Below are positions 25,768 to 34,274 of a stretch of 64,000 nucleotides of DNA, piece by piece; position 1 is the first letter of the stretch, and every line of letters starts with the position of its first letter. The stretch is from NCBI GenBank assembly GCA_045578625.1, contig JAZNKN010000054.1, forward strand, positions 17,554 to 81,553. Direction: 5' to 3'. Under the pieces are notes generated by a model that worked only from the letters and a program-made list of their open reading frames with translations, had not been told where the DNA came from and did not search any database. The DNA is from RGIG3009 sp045578625 (lineage in GTDB: Bacteria > Bacillota > Clostridia > Oscillospirales > Acutalibacteraceae). The translations under genes and the position numbers were made by a program.

Positions 25768-27024
25768 TTATTCTTCCAGTATAAGAGATGCTCCTGTTCC
25801 TGTCAACCCCTCGACCATCGCTTCATAGCCACGCTCCAGGTGGTGTAATTCGCTGAGTTCGGTTTTTCCTTGCGCCGCCAAGCCCGCCAACACCAACGCG
25901 GCACCGCCGCGCAGATCGGTGCATTGCACCGGTGCGCCGGACAACTGAGGAACACCCTCGACGACCGCGACGCGCCCCTCAACCTTGATCCGCGCGCCCA
26001 AGCGCATCAGCTCGCCGACGTGCTTGTAGCGGCTCTCAAAGATGGTTTCGATAAACACGCTCGTTCCCTCGGCCACGCAGGCCATTGCCATCAGCAGTGC
26101 CTGCGCATCGGTGGGAAAGCCGGGATACGGGAGTGTCCGCACCGTTTTCACGCGGCGTAGCCGCCCCGGCGCACTGATGAGAAGCTCGTCGTCCCACGAC
26201 GACAGACTGCAGCCCATCTCCTCCAACAGCGGGACGACCGCCTGCTGATGCCGCGGACACACGCCGCGCAGCAGCAACGAGCCACCTGTCACAGCCGCCG
26301 CGCCCAGATAGGTGACGGTTTCGATGCGATCGGGGATCACCCGATGCCGGCACCCACCCAACCGATCGACACCGTCGATCACGATGGTGCTCTCCCCCGC
26401 GCCGCGGATGTGCGCTCCGCACGCCGTCAGAAAGTTACACAGATCCACGATCTCCGGCTCGCGTGCGGCGTTATAGATCGTCGTTGTACCGGCAGCCGTG
26501 ACCGCTGCCAACAAAATATTTTCCGTCGCACCCACACTGGGGAACGACAGCGTGATGGGACAGCCGATCAGCCGCCCTGTCACCCGACAGCACAGTTTGC
26601 CGCCCTCTTCGTTGATATGTACCCCCATCTGCCGCAACGCCGACAGGTGCAGGTCGATGGGTCGCGGTCCGAGTTCACAGCCGCCGGGGAACGACAGCTC
26701 GGCTTCGCCGGTACGCGCCACGATTGCCCCCAAAAACACGATAGACGATCGCATTTCACGCATTAGCGCGTCGGGAATATCACTGCGGCAGGGCGCTGTC
26801 GCATCCACCGCGACGAGCGAATCCTGCCGATCGATCCCGCAACCGAGATGTCGCAGAATATCCACCGCCGCCCGCACGTCGGACAGCGCCGGACAGTTTT
26901 CAATTTCACAAACACCGTGCGCAAGCAGCGTCGCCGCTAAGATCGGCAGGGCGCTGTTTTTTGCACCGTGAATATGTACCGCTCCGTTGAGTCGGCGTCC
27001 GCCCTCAATAATCAGCCTCGCCAT
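25768..27024 (-). CDS. murA: UDP-N-acetylglucosamine 1-carboxyvinyltransferase
   Basis: A 418-residue MurA. It transfers enolpyruvate from PEP to UDP-GlcNAc, the first committed step of peptidoglycan synthesis and the target of fosfomycin. The substrate motif GAKNSALPI is near 20 and the catalytic Cys is in GGCELGPRPIDLH near 113. The open frame extends far upstream, but GAGAGG places the start at ATG 27024. It occupies the slot between murG and ftsQ where Bacillus has murB. Confidence 0.95.
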   Translation of the reverse strand: MARLIIEGGRRLNGAVHIHGAKNSALPILAATLLAHGVCEIENCPALSDVRAAVDILRHLGCGIDRQDSLVAVDATAPCRSDIPDALMREMRSSIVFLGAIVARTGEAELSFPGGCELGPRPIDLHLSALRQMGVHINEEGGKLCCRVTGRLIGCPITLSFPSVGATENILLAAVTAAGTTTIYNAAREPEIVDLCNFLTACGAHIRGAGESTIVIDGVDRLGGCRHRVIPDRIETVTYLGAAAVTGGSLLLRGVCPRHQQAVVPLLEEMGCSLSSWDDELLISAPGRLRRVKTVRTLPYPGFPTDAQALLMAMACVAEGTSVFIETIFESRYKHVGELMRLGARIKVEGRVAVVEGVPQLSGAPVQCTDLRGGAALVLAGLAAQGKTELSELHHLERGYEAMVEGLTGTGASLILEE

Positions 27025-27101
27025 CGTATTACCCCTCTCCTCTGCGATCACAGGAATGCTTATATACCATCCTATGATGCCGAAGAAAAAGGGTGACGGT
27101 A

Positions 27102-28220
27102 TTACGATCTCAAGGTATTCCGAATCACGGCGAGAATGCGCTCGTCCGCGTCCATCACCGCCGCTTCGCCCGCGGCGTCGCCCATACGGCGCAACGCGTC
27201 CGGCGACAGCGCAACTCGCGCGATCTCCTCCCACAGGCGGTCGGCTGTGAGGTCTTTCTCCTCCAGACACACCGCCGCGCCGCGCTCTGCCAATGCCATG
27301 GCGTTGTAATACTGATGGTTTTCCGCCACGTACGGCGACGGAATGAGGATCGCCGGCTTTTTCAGCGCCGGCAGCTCACTGAGGGTCATTGCACCGCAGC
27401 GGCAAATGACCAGATCCGCCGCCGCCATACAGCGCGGCATATCGTCGATATAATCCCGCACGCGCACCCGCACACCGTCGGGCGTGATGCCGTGCTGCTT
27501 GAGCAAATTCTGTGCGTATTCGTGGTTCGCGCCGCGGCCGGTACCGATGATAAACTGCACCTGCTGCGCGTCCTCCTGCTGCAGCACACCGACGATGGCC
27601 TCGTTGATCGGGCGCGCGCCGAGGCTGCCGCCGAAGCACAGCACCAACGGCCGCTCATCCACGCCAAGCTCGCGTCGCGCCGTCTCGCGGTCGATCGCCG
27701 TCAAGTCGTGACGCAAAGGGTTGCCGGTGACGATAACGTTGGCTTCCAACGGCAGATGCCGCCGTGCCGCCTCATCGCATACCAGGATCGCTTTGGCGTG
27801 GGAGGCCAACATTTTGACCGTCACACCGGGCAGTGCGTTGGATTCGTGAACCAGTACCGGCACGCCCAGCTTCGCCGCCTTGCGCAGCACCGGTCCGCTG
27901 ACATAGCCGCCGGTACCGATGGCAATATCGGGCTTGAACTCGCGGATAATGCGTGCCGCTTCCACGCCGGCCGTGACCGCGTGGAACGCCGCCTTGATAT
28001 TCTTTTGAACGTTTTTCAGAGACAGACGCCGCTGAAAGCCCTCCACCGTGATGGCGCGGATCTCATAGCCCGCCTTCGGTACCAGTACCGTTTCCATACG
28101 GCCGGCCGCACCGACAAACAAAATCTCCGCCTCCGGATACTCACGCCGGATAGCATCGGCAATGGACAGCGCCGGGTTGATATGCCCCGCCGTACCGCCA
28201 CCGGTCATCAATACGCGCAT
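27102..28220 (-). CDS. murG: Lipid II synthase MurG
   Basis: A 372-residue glycosyltransferase that adds GlcNAc to lipid I at the inner membrane face to give lipid II. The N-terminal glycine-rich loop TGGGTAGHINPALSIAD and the C-terminal donor-site stretch VICRCGAMTLSELPALKKPAILIPSP are intact. The ATG at 28220 follows GGAGGCGAC. It starts 11 bases after ftsW. Confidence 0.96.
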   Translation of the reverse strand: MRVLMTGGGTAGHINPALSIADAIRREYPEAEILFVGAAGRMETVLVPKAGYEIRAITVEGFQRRLSLKNVQKNIKAAFHAVTAGVEAARIIREFKPDIAIGTGGYVSGPVLRKAAKLGVPVLVHESNALPGVTVKMLASHAKAILVCDEAARRHLPLEANVIVTGNPLRHDLTAIDRETARRELGVDERPLVLCFGGSLGARPINEAIVGVLQQEDAQQVQFIIGTGRGANHEYAQNLLKQHGITPDGVRVRVRDYIDDMPRCMAAADLVICRCGAMTLSELPALKKPAILIPSPYVAENHQYYNAMALAERGAAVCLEEKDLTADRLWEEIARVALSPDALRRMGDAAGEAAVMDADERILAVIRNTLRS

Positions 28221-28231
28221 ACAGTCGCCTC

Positions 28232-29446
28232 CTAGTCGCGGTCTGCCCGCAGTTTTGCCTGACGAGACACCGACAGCACCACGCCCATCTGCGCCAACAG
28301 CATAACCAGTGACGAGCCGCCGTAGCTGAAGAACGGCAGACTGATACCGGTGTTGGGCATAGAGTTTGTCACCACCGCCAGATTCAATATGACCTGAAGT
28401 CCGACCTGCGCCGTCAAGCCGATGGCCAGCATCGAACCGAATTTATCCGAAGCCTTCATACCGATGATGAAGCCTCGCCACACCAACAGCGCAAACAGCA
28501 CGATGATCAGCACCGCGCCGATAAAGCCCATCTCCTCACAGACGATAGCAAAAATAAAGTCGTTCTGCGGCTCGGGCAGATACAGATGCTTCTGCCGCGA
28601 ATTGCCGAGACCCTCGCCCATCAGCCCGCCGGAGCCGATGGCATACAGCGATTGCACCGTCTGCCACGCCACGTCGCGACCGGTCTGACCGCCCTCGTAA
28701 AGCGCATCGGACGTGTACACCTCCAACGGGTTGAGCCACACCGCGATACGGTCCTGCTCATAGCCGATGACAAACACCATCAGGAATACGCCCAACGCGC
28801 CGATACCGACCGTGAGCAACAGCCACCGCGCCTTGGTGCCGCCGACAAACATCATCACCATACCGATCATCAGGATCAGAATCGTACCGGACAGGTGCGG
28901 CTCCAAAAATACCAATGCGCAGGTGCCGAGCAGCACCAACATAAACGGAACGTAGCCCTTGGTAAAGCGTTTCATATCCTCCTTGAAGAGCGATATGAGG
29001 TGGGCAAACAGCAGAATGATCGCAAACTTGGCGACCTCGGACGGCTGCATATTAAAGCCGGGCAGCGGGATCCACCGATGCACGTTCTGCACAGCGGGCA
29101 TAAAAAACACGATGATCAGCAGGATCCACGAAACGCCCATAACCGGCAATGCGAATTTATGCAGCACGTGATAATCCACGAGCGAAATCAGCATCATCAG
29201 CACGACACCAATGACGGCAAAGATCAACTGACGCTTGATGTAGTAATAACTGTCGCCGTCGTTTTGATAGTAGGCGTAGGCATAACTGGCGGAAAACAGC
29301 GCCACCAACCCGACCACCAAGATCAGCATCAACAGCACGAAAAACGGCATATCGAAGCCGGCGGCGCGGGTGAACAGACCCAGTATTCGCTTGGGACGCA
29401 ATGCATTATCCGGCGCGGTCTGCGCCGCGGTTTTTGCCTTGGCCAT
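28232..29446 (-). CDS. ftsW: SEDS glycosyltransferase FtsW/SpoVE
   Basis: A 404-residue SEDS protein with about ten membrane helices, which polymerises lipid II with a partner class B PBP. Conserved elements are HRWIPLPGFNMQPSEVAK (near 125), the catalytic-Asp loop region with VYTSDALYEGG, and FFSYGGSSLV near the end. From position it is the FtsW/SpoVE paralogue; division and sporulation roles cannot be separated from sequence. The ATG at 29446 follows AAGGAGGATACCG. Confidence 0.93.
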   Translation of the reverse strand: MAKAKTAAQTAPDNALRPKRILGLFTRAAGFDMPFFVLLMLILVVGLVALFSASYAYAYYQNDGDSYYYIKRQLIFAVIGVVLMMLISLVDYHVLHKFALPVMGVSWILLIIVFFMPAVQNVHRWIPLPGFNMQPSEVAKFAIILLFAHLISLFKEDMKRFTKGYVPFMLVLLGTCALVFLEPHLSGTILILMIGMVMMFVGGTKARWLLLTVGIGALGVFLMVFVIGYEQDRIAVWLNPLEVYTSDALYEGGQTGRDVAWQTVQSLYAIGSGGLMGEGLGNSRQKHLYLPEPQNDFIFAIVCEEMGFIGAVLIIVLFALLVWRGFIIGMKASDKFGSMLAIGLTAQVGLQVILNLAVVTNSMPNTGISLPFFSYGGSSLVMLLAQMGVVLSVSRQAKLRADRD

Positions 29447-29482
29447 CGGTATCCTCCTTCCTGCCGATCACATAAAACTTCG

Positions 29483-30496
29483 TTACCATACCAACACCAA
29501 TCCGATCACGCCCGCCAAGGCGGTGACCAGACAGAACACCAACACGATGGTGTTTTCGCTCCAACCGCACATCTCGAAGTGATGGTGCAGTGGGCTCATT
29601 TTGAACAACCGCTTGCCGTGGGTGAGCTTAAAATAACTGACCTGCAGCACGACCGACAGCGTCTCCGCCACGTAAACAAAGCCGAACAGCGCCAGCAAAA
29701 ACGGCTGCTCCAGGCCGAACGCCACGGCGCACAGCACGCCGCCGATAAACAGCGAACCGGTGTCGCCCATAAACACGCGCGCCGGATGGAAATTCCACAC
29801 CAAGAAACCGGCAAGCGCGCCCGCCATCGCGGAAACGACGATACCGTAGCCCATCGTGGCAACGCCACATAATACCAATAAAAACAGCAGCGCGACCACC
29901 GACACTGACGCACACAGACCGTCGATGCCGTCGGTCAGGTTGGTGGCGTTGGTCATTGCTACGATGATGAACATCGCGATGGGAATGAACCAGAAGCCCG
30001 CTTCCCAGTAGCCATAAAACGGCACGTACAGACGCGTCGCACCAACCAGATACATCGTGACGGCATACGCCGCGGAGACCAACAGCTGCGCCGCCATCTT
30101 CTGACGGCTGGTAAGACCAAGGTTGCGCTTGCGGACGACCTTGATAAAGTCATCCAAAAAGCCGATGGCACCAAAGCCCACTGCCAAGATCAGCCCCGCA
30201 AACAGGCGGGTAACGTCGCCCAGCGAATGTGCCGCGGTGACGACCTTGACCGGCAGGAAAAACTGGCTGACCGCGATCGACAGCACCGCCGTAATGAGCA
30301 TCGCGCCGATAAAGATGACGCCGCCCATCGTGGGAGTGCCTTGCTTATTCTTATGCCACGCCGGCCCTTCCTCGCGGATGGTCTGACCGAATTTCAACCG
30401 GTGAAGCACCGGAATGAGCGCTTTGCCCAACCGCTCCGCCAGAATAAATGCCGCGATCGCCGTAACGACCCAAGTCACTGCTACTGTTATATCCAT
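29483..30496 (-). CDS. mraY: Phospho-MurNAc-pentapeptide transferase
   Basis: A 337-residue polytopic enzyme that moves phospho-MurNAc-pentapeptide onto undecaprenyl phosphate to form lipid I. Motifs: KQGTPTMGGV near 52, the catalytic Asp motif GFLDDFIKVVRKRN near 110, NATNLTDGIDGL near 187 and the His-rich SPLHHHFE near 305. The start lies 2 bases after the murE stop. murD, usual in the next position, is absent. Confidence 0.96.
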   Translation of the reverse strand: MDITVAVTWVVTAIAAFILAERLGKALIPVLHRLKFGQTIREEGPAWHKNKQGTPTMGGVIFIGAMLITAVLSIAVSQFFLPVKVVTAAHSLGDVTRLFAGLILAVGFGAIGFLDDFIKVVRKRNLGLTSRQKMAAQLLVSAAYAVTMYLVGATRLYVPFYGYWEAGFWFIPIAMFIIVAMTNATNLTDGIDGLCASVSVVALLFLLVLCGVATMGYGIVVSAMAGALAGFLVWNFHPARVFMGDTGSLFIGGVLCAVAFGLEQPFLLALFGFVYVAETLSVVLQVSYFKLTHGKRLFKMSPLHHHFEMCGWSENTIVLVFCLVTALAGVIGLVLVW

Positions 30497-30498
30497 TT

Positions 30499-31947
30499 TT
30501 ACCGCTCCTCATTCGACAAAGACGCAAGCGCCTGTGCCACGATCTCTCTTTCATCCAGATGGATAGTCCCTTCCTTGAGGATCTGATAGGTCTCGTGTCC
30601 CTTGCCCGCCAACAGCACCGTGTCGCCGGGCTGCGCGTTTTGGATCACCCAACAGATCGCATCGACACGACCGAGGATCACCGTATACGGCGTTTTGGTG
30701 TCGGTCAAACCGGTCAGAATGTCGGCGATGATCGCCTCCGGCTCTTCGGAACGCGGGTTATCGGAGGTGATGACTACATAGTCCGACAGCTGCGCCGCCG
30801 CAGCGCCCATCTTGGGGCGCTTGGTGCGGTCGCGGTCACCGCCGCAGCCAAACACGGTCACCAGTCGCCCCGCCTTGCAGGCGTTGAGCGTGCTGCAAAT
30901 ATTGATAAGACCGTCCGGCGTATGCGCGTAGTCGATCACCACGGTAAAATCGCGACCGGTGGGAACGACCTCGGCGCGACCCTTGACGATCCCCGCGCGG
31001 CTGAGTGCCGCCACCACGTCGTCAAACGGAATACCCAGTGCGTGCGCACACGCAGCCGCACCCAAGGCGTTATACACCGAGAAGCGGCCGGGGGTTGCCA
31101 ACCGCACGCGACCGATCGCGCCGAGCGAGACAAACTCAAAGTCCACACCATCCGGACGCTGACGAATATTGTGCGCGACGTAATCGGCGGAGTCGTCTCC
31201 TTCGGAATAGGTCACGACCGGACAGGTGATACCGTCACCCATCACAGTGTGCCATGTGTCGTCCTTGTTCAGCACCGCCGTTTTGCACAGCGAGAACAAC
31301 CGCTTCTTTGCCGCGGCGTAATGTTCCATCGTGCCATGATAATCCAGATGATCCTGCGTAAGGTTGGTGAAGATACCGGCATCAAACGTGCAGCCCTCGA
31401 CGCGTCCTTGATCCAGCGCGTGGGAGGAGATCTCCATCACGGCATAGTCACAGCCGGCCTCTGCCATCTGCGCAAACATCTGCTGCAGGTCGTACGAATC
31501 CGGTGTGGTATGACCCGCGGCGATCTCCTTGTCGCCGATGAGGTTACGAATCGTACCGATCAAACCCACGGTATGTCCCGCCTGCTCCAAGATCGCCTTG
31601 AGCAGGTAGGTCGTACTGGTCTTGCCGTTCGTGCCGGTCACACCGATCAGGTGAAGTCGCTTGGAGGGATGACCGAACCACGCCGCGCTCATCTGCGCCC
31701 AGACCGTGCGGCTGTTTGGAACCAGTACCTGTCTCGGCAGACCGAGATCCCGCTCGACCACCACGACCGCCGCCCCTTGCTCCAGCGCCTGTGCCGCAAA
31801 AGCATGGCTATCCACTCCGGTGCCTTTGATGCATACGAATGCACAGCCGGGCGTGACCTTGCGGGAGTCGCGGCACAGCGCCGTGATCTCCGTGTCCGCG
31901 AGGTCGCAGACCACACCGGTATCGGCAAGCAATTGTTCCAGTTTCAT
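30499..31947 (-). CDS. murE: UDP-MurNAc-tripeptide synthetase
   Basis: A 482-residue Mur ligase adding the third stem-peptide residue. ATP loop GVTGTNGKTSTTY near 108; the amino-acid selectivity motif is DNPR (in SDNPRSEEPEAI), which marks meso-diaminopimelate users, so the peptidoglycan is probably of the DAP type. The carbamylated Lys region and C-terminal domain are intact. It follows spoVD by 14 bases. murF, its usual downstream partner, is absent here. Confidence 0.95.
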   Translation of the reverse strand: MKLEQLLADTGVVCDLADTEITALCRDSRKVTPGCAFVCIKGTGVDSHAFAAQALEQGAAVVVVERDLGLPRQVLVPNSRTVWAQMSAAWFGHPSKRLHLIGVTGTNGKTSTTYLLKAILEQAGHTVGLIGTIRNLIGDKEIAAGHTTPDSYDLQQMFAQMAEAGCDYAVMEISSHALDQGRVEGCTFDAGIFTNLTQDHLDYHGTMEHYAAAKKRLFSLCKTAVLNKDDTWHTVMGDGITCPVVTYSEGDDSADYVAHNIRQRPDGVDFEFVSLGAIGRVRLATPGRFSVYNALGAAACAHALGIPFDDVVAALSRAGIVKGRAEVVPTGRDFTVVIDYAHTPDGLINICSTLNACKAGRLVTVFGCGGDRDRTKRPKMGAAAAQLSDYVVITSDNPRSEEPEAIIADILTGLTDTKTPYTVILGRVDAICWVIQNAQPGDTVLLAGKGHETYQILKEGTIHLDEREIVAQALASLSNEER

Positions 31948-31961
31948 TCCGGCTTCCTCCG

Positions 31962-34244
31962 TTATTCTGTCGCGTCTTGATATACGATGGTTATTTCAAC
32001 CACGGTTCCTTCCGCAACCGCGGTGTTTGCGTCAACACTCTGGCTTCTTACTACCGCCTGACGGGCGGTCAGATCGTCCGTGCGTTCGGTGGGATAGCCC
32101 AATAATTTGATATTCAGCCCCGCATCGGTCAACGCTTGGTTCGCCTCCAACAGCGTTTTCCCTGTGACCGCCGGTACCGTTACCTCCGACGGAACGGCGC
32201 CGTCGGTATACAGCACCACCGTACCGCCCTTGGCAATGGTCTCCCCCGCCGCGGGCATCTGCCCTGTCACCTGTTCACCGTTGCCCACGGTACGCAGCGT
32301 CAACCCCTGCTGACTAAGCAGCGTTCCCGCGCGCGTGAGCGACAGACCGCTCACCTCCGGCACGGTCGTGCGCAGGGCTTTCTGCTCCGCTTCGGTATAC
32401 TGCGGTTCAATGTCCAGATACGGCAGCACATCGGCGAATATCCGTTGTGCAACCGGTGCGGCCAGTGTGCCGCCGTAGCGGATATAGGTCTGTGGCTCAT
32501 CCACCATCACGATGACCGCGATGCGCGGATCATCCGCCGGTGCAAACCCGCAAAACGAGGCGACGACGTTTTTTCGTCCGTTGGCGGCAAGCCCTTGGTC
32601 CGTTTTTTCCGACGTGCCGGTCTTTCCCGCCACACGGTAGCCCGCAACGTATGCGTTTTTCGCACCACCGCCGTCCACGACACCCTCCAACAGCGCGCAC
32701 ATCCGTGCGGAAACGTCCTCCGAAATAACACGGCGACGCACGGTGCGTTCTGTCTCGCTCAGCACCTCGCCCTCCGGCGATACCACGCGACTGACCACGT
32801 AGGGCTGCAGCAGCTCGCCGCCGCCCGCCACTGCGGACACGCCGGTGATCATTTGGATCGGTGTGACCTTAAAGGTCTGCCCAATGGATGAGGTCGCCAC
32901 GTCCACCGCGGTGATCGCCTCGGTGCTGTGGTACAGCGATGCGGTAACACGCGCTTCGCCCAGCATATCGATGCCGGTCAGCTCGGTAAACCCAAACAGC
33001 GCGTGATACCGTGGAAACAACGTCGTCCCGATCAGCGAGCCGATGCTCATAAACGCGGGGTTACAGGAGTGCGAGATCGCCTCCGCCAACGATTGGCTGC
33101 CGTGGCTGCGCGGATAGACGTGGCATTTCATTGTACGTACACCGGCCATGGTGTACGTGCCGTTACAGTAAAATCGGGAATTCTCGGAGATCAATCCCTC
33201 CTGCATCGCAGCAGAAGCGGTGAAGATCTTAAACACCGAGCCCGGCTCGTAAAACTCCGAGATCGCCTTGTTCTTCCACTGCAGCTGCAGGGCTGTCAGA
33301 TAGGCCTCCGCCTGCTCATCCCCTGCAAGCTGCGCGATCTGCGCCGCCGTGTCGGGGTCTTGTACCACGCGGGGCTGATTTAGATCGTAATCCCCTTTGG
33401 TGGCCATCGCCAGGATCTCACCGCTCTGTACGTCCATGACGATCGCGCAGGTGCGGTTGTTGGCGCCGGTCTCCGCGAGCGCCGTCTCCAGATGATTCTC
33501 CACCATTCGCTGGATGTTAGCATCGACGGTCAGCACCACCGTGTTGCCTTCCTCGGCGGCCAGTGTCGTTTCGTAGCGGATATCGTTCGGCAGCGCGTCA
33601 CCCCATCCGTTGGCCGAGGTGATAACACGCCCCGCCGTACCGGCGAGCACGCTGTTGTATTTGGCTTCCAGTCCTTCCAGACCGGTGTTATCCGTACCGG
33701 TAAAGCCCAGCACACACGACAGCGTGCTTCCCAACGGGTATTCCCGCTTATAATCCTGGATCACACGGAACACGCCGGTGAGACCGTTTTGCTTGACCCA
33801 GTTCACGAAGGTATCGCACAGCTCGTGATCGATCTTGGCCTTGACGACCTCGTAGCGGGAGGCGGTCTTGGCAACCTGCTTTGCCAGCTTTTCCGCGCTG
33901 ATATCCAACAGTGCGGGCAGCTCGTCACAGATCGTCTGCCGCGCCGCCTCATCGGGGATCTCGCCCGGTGCCATCACGATGGTCGCGACCTCGACGCTGC
34001 GCGCCAACACCACCCCGTTGCGGTCAATGATCGCGCCGCGCTTGTCGGAGATGATACTGTCGGTCAGCTGCTGATCCGCCGCCAGTGCTTGCCAGATGTC
34101 GTGCTCCGCCAGCTGCAGCACGGCCAGACGACCGCCCACCGCGACAAAGCACACCACGATCGCCGTTAAAACGAGCAGCGACCGTTTCCACATTAAACGA
34201 GAGGGGGCTTTCATTGAAACGTCCTGTTGATGCGTTCGCTTCAT
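31962..34244 (-). CDS. spoVD: Class B penicillin-binding protein, SpoVD-like
   Basis: A 760-residue transpeptidase: N-terminal transmembrane helix (about 22-45), pedestal domain (50-280), and a penicillin-binding domain with SxxK in EPGSVFKIF near 336, SxN in SHSCNPAF and KTGTSEKTD, then two PASTA repeats (about 610-755). It is a paralogue of the next gene upstream. The position (second PBP, before murE) matches spoVD, the spore-cortex PBP; the split of roles is inference. The ATG at 34244 follows GAGAGGA. Confidence 0.9.
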   Translation of the reverse strand: MKRTHQQDVSMKAPSRLMWKRSLLVLTAIVVCFVAVGGRLAVLQLAEHDIWQALAADQQLTDSIISDKRGAIIDRNGVVLARSVEVATIVMAPGEIPDEAARQTICDELPALLDISAEKLAKQVAKTASRYEVVKAKIDHELCDTFVNWVKQNGLTGVFRVIQDYKREYPLGSTLSCVLGFTGTDNTGLEGLEAKYNSVLAGTAGRVITSANGWGDALPNDIRYETTLAAEEGNTVVLTVDANIQRMVENHLETALAETGANNRTCAIVMDVQSGEILAMATKGDYDLNQPRVVQDPDTAAQIAQLAGDEQAEAYLTALQLQWKNKAISEFYEPGSVFKIFTASAAMQEGLISENSRFYCNGTYTMAGVRTMKCHVYPRSHGSQSLAEAISHSCNPAFMSIGSLIGTTLFPRYHALFGFTELTGIDMLGEARVTASLYHSTEAITAVDVATSSIGQTFKVTPIQMITGVSAVAGGGELLQPYVVSRVVSPEGEVLSETERTVRRRVISEDVSARMCALLEGVVDGGGAKNAYVAGYRVAGKTGTSEKTDQGLAANGRKNVVASFCGFAPADDPRIAVIVMVDEPQTYIRYGGTLAAPVAQRIFADVLPYLDIEPQYTEAEQKALRTTVPEVSGLSLTRAGTLLSQQGLTLRTVGNGEQVTGQMPAAGETIAKGGTVVLYTDGAVPSEVTVPAVTGKTLLEANQALTDAGLNIKLLGYPTERTDDLTARQAVVRSQSVDANTAVAEGTVVEITIVYQDATE

Positions 34245-34274
34245 AACAGGCGTCCTCTCATAAGATCGGTAGTT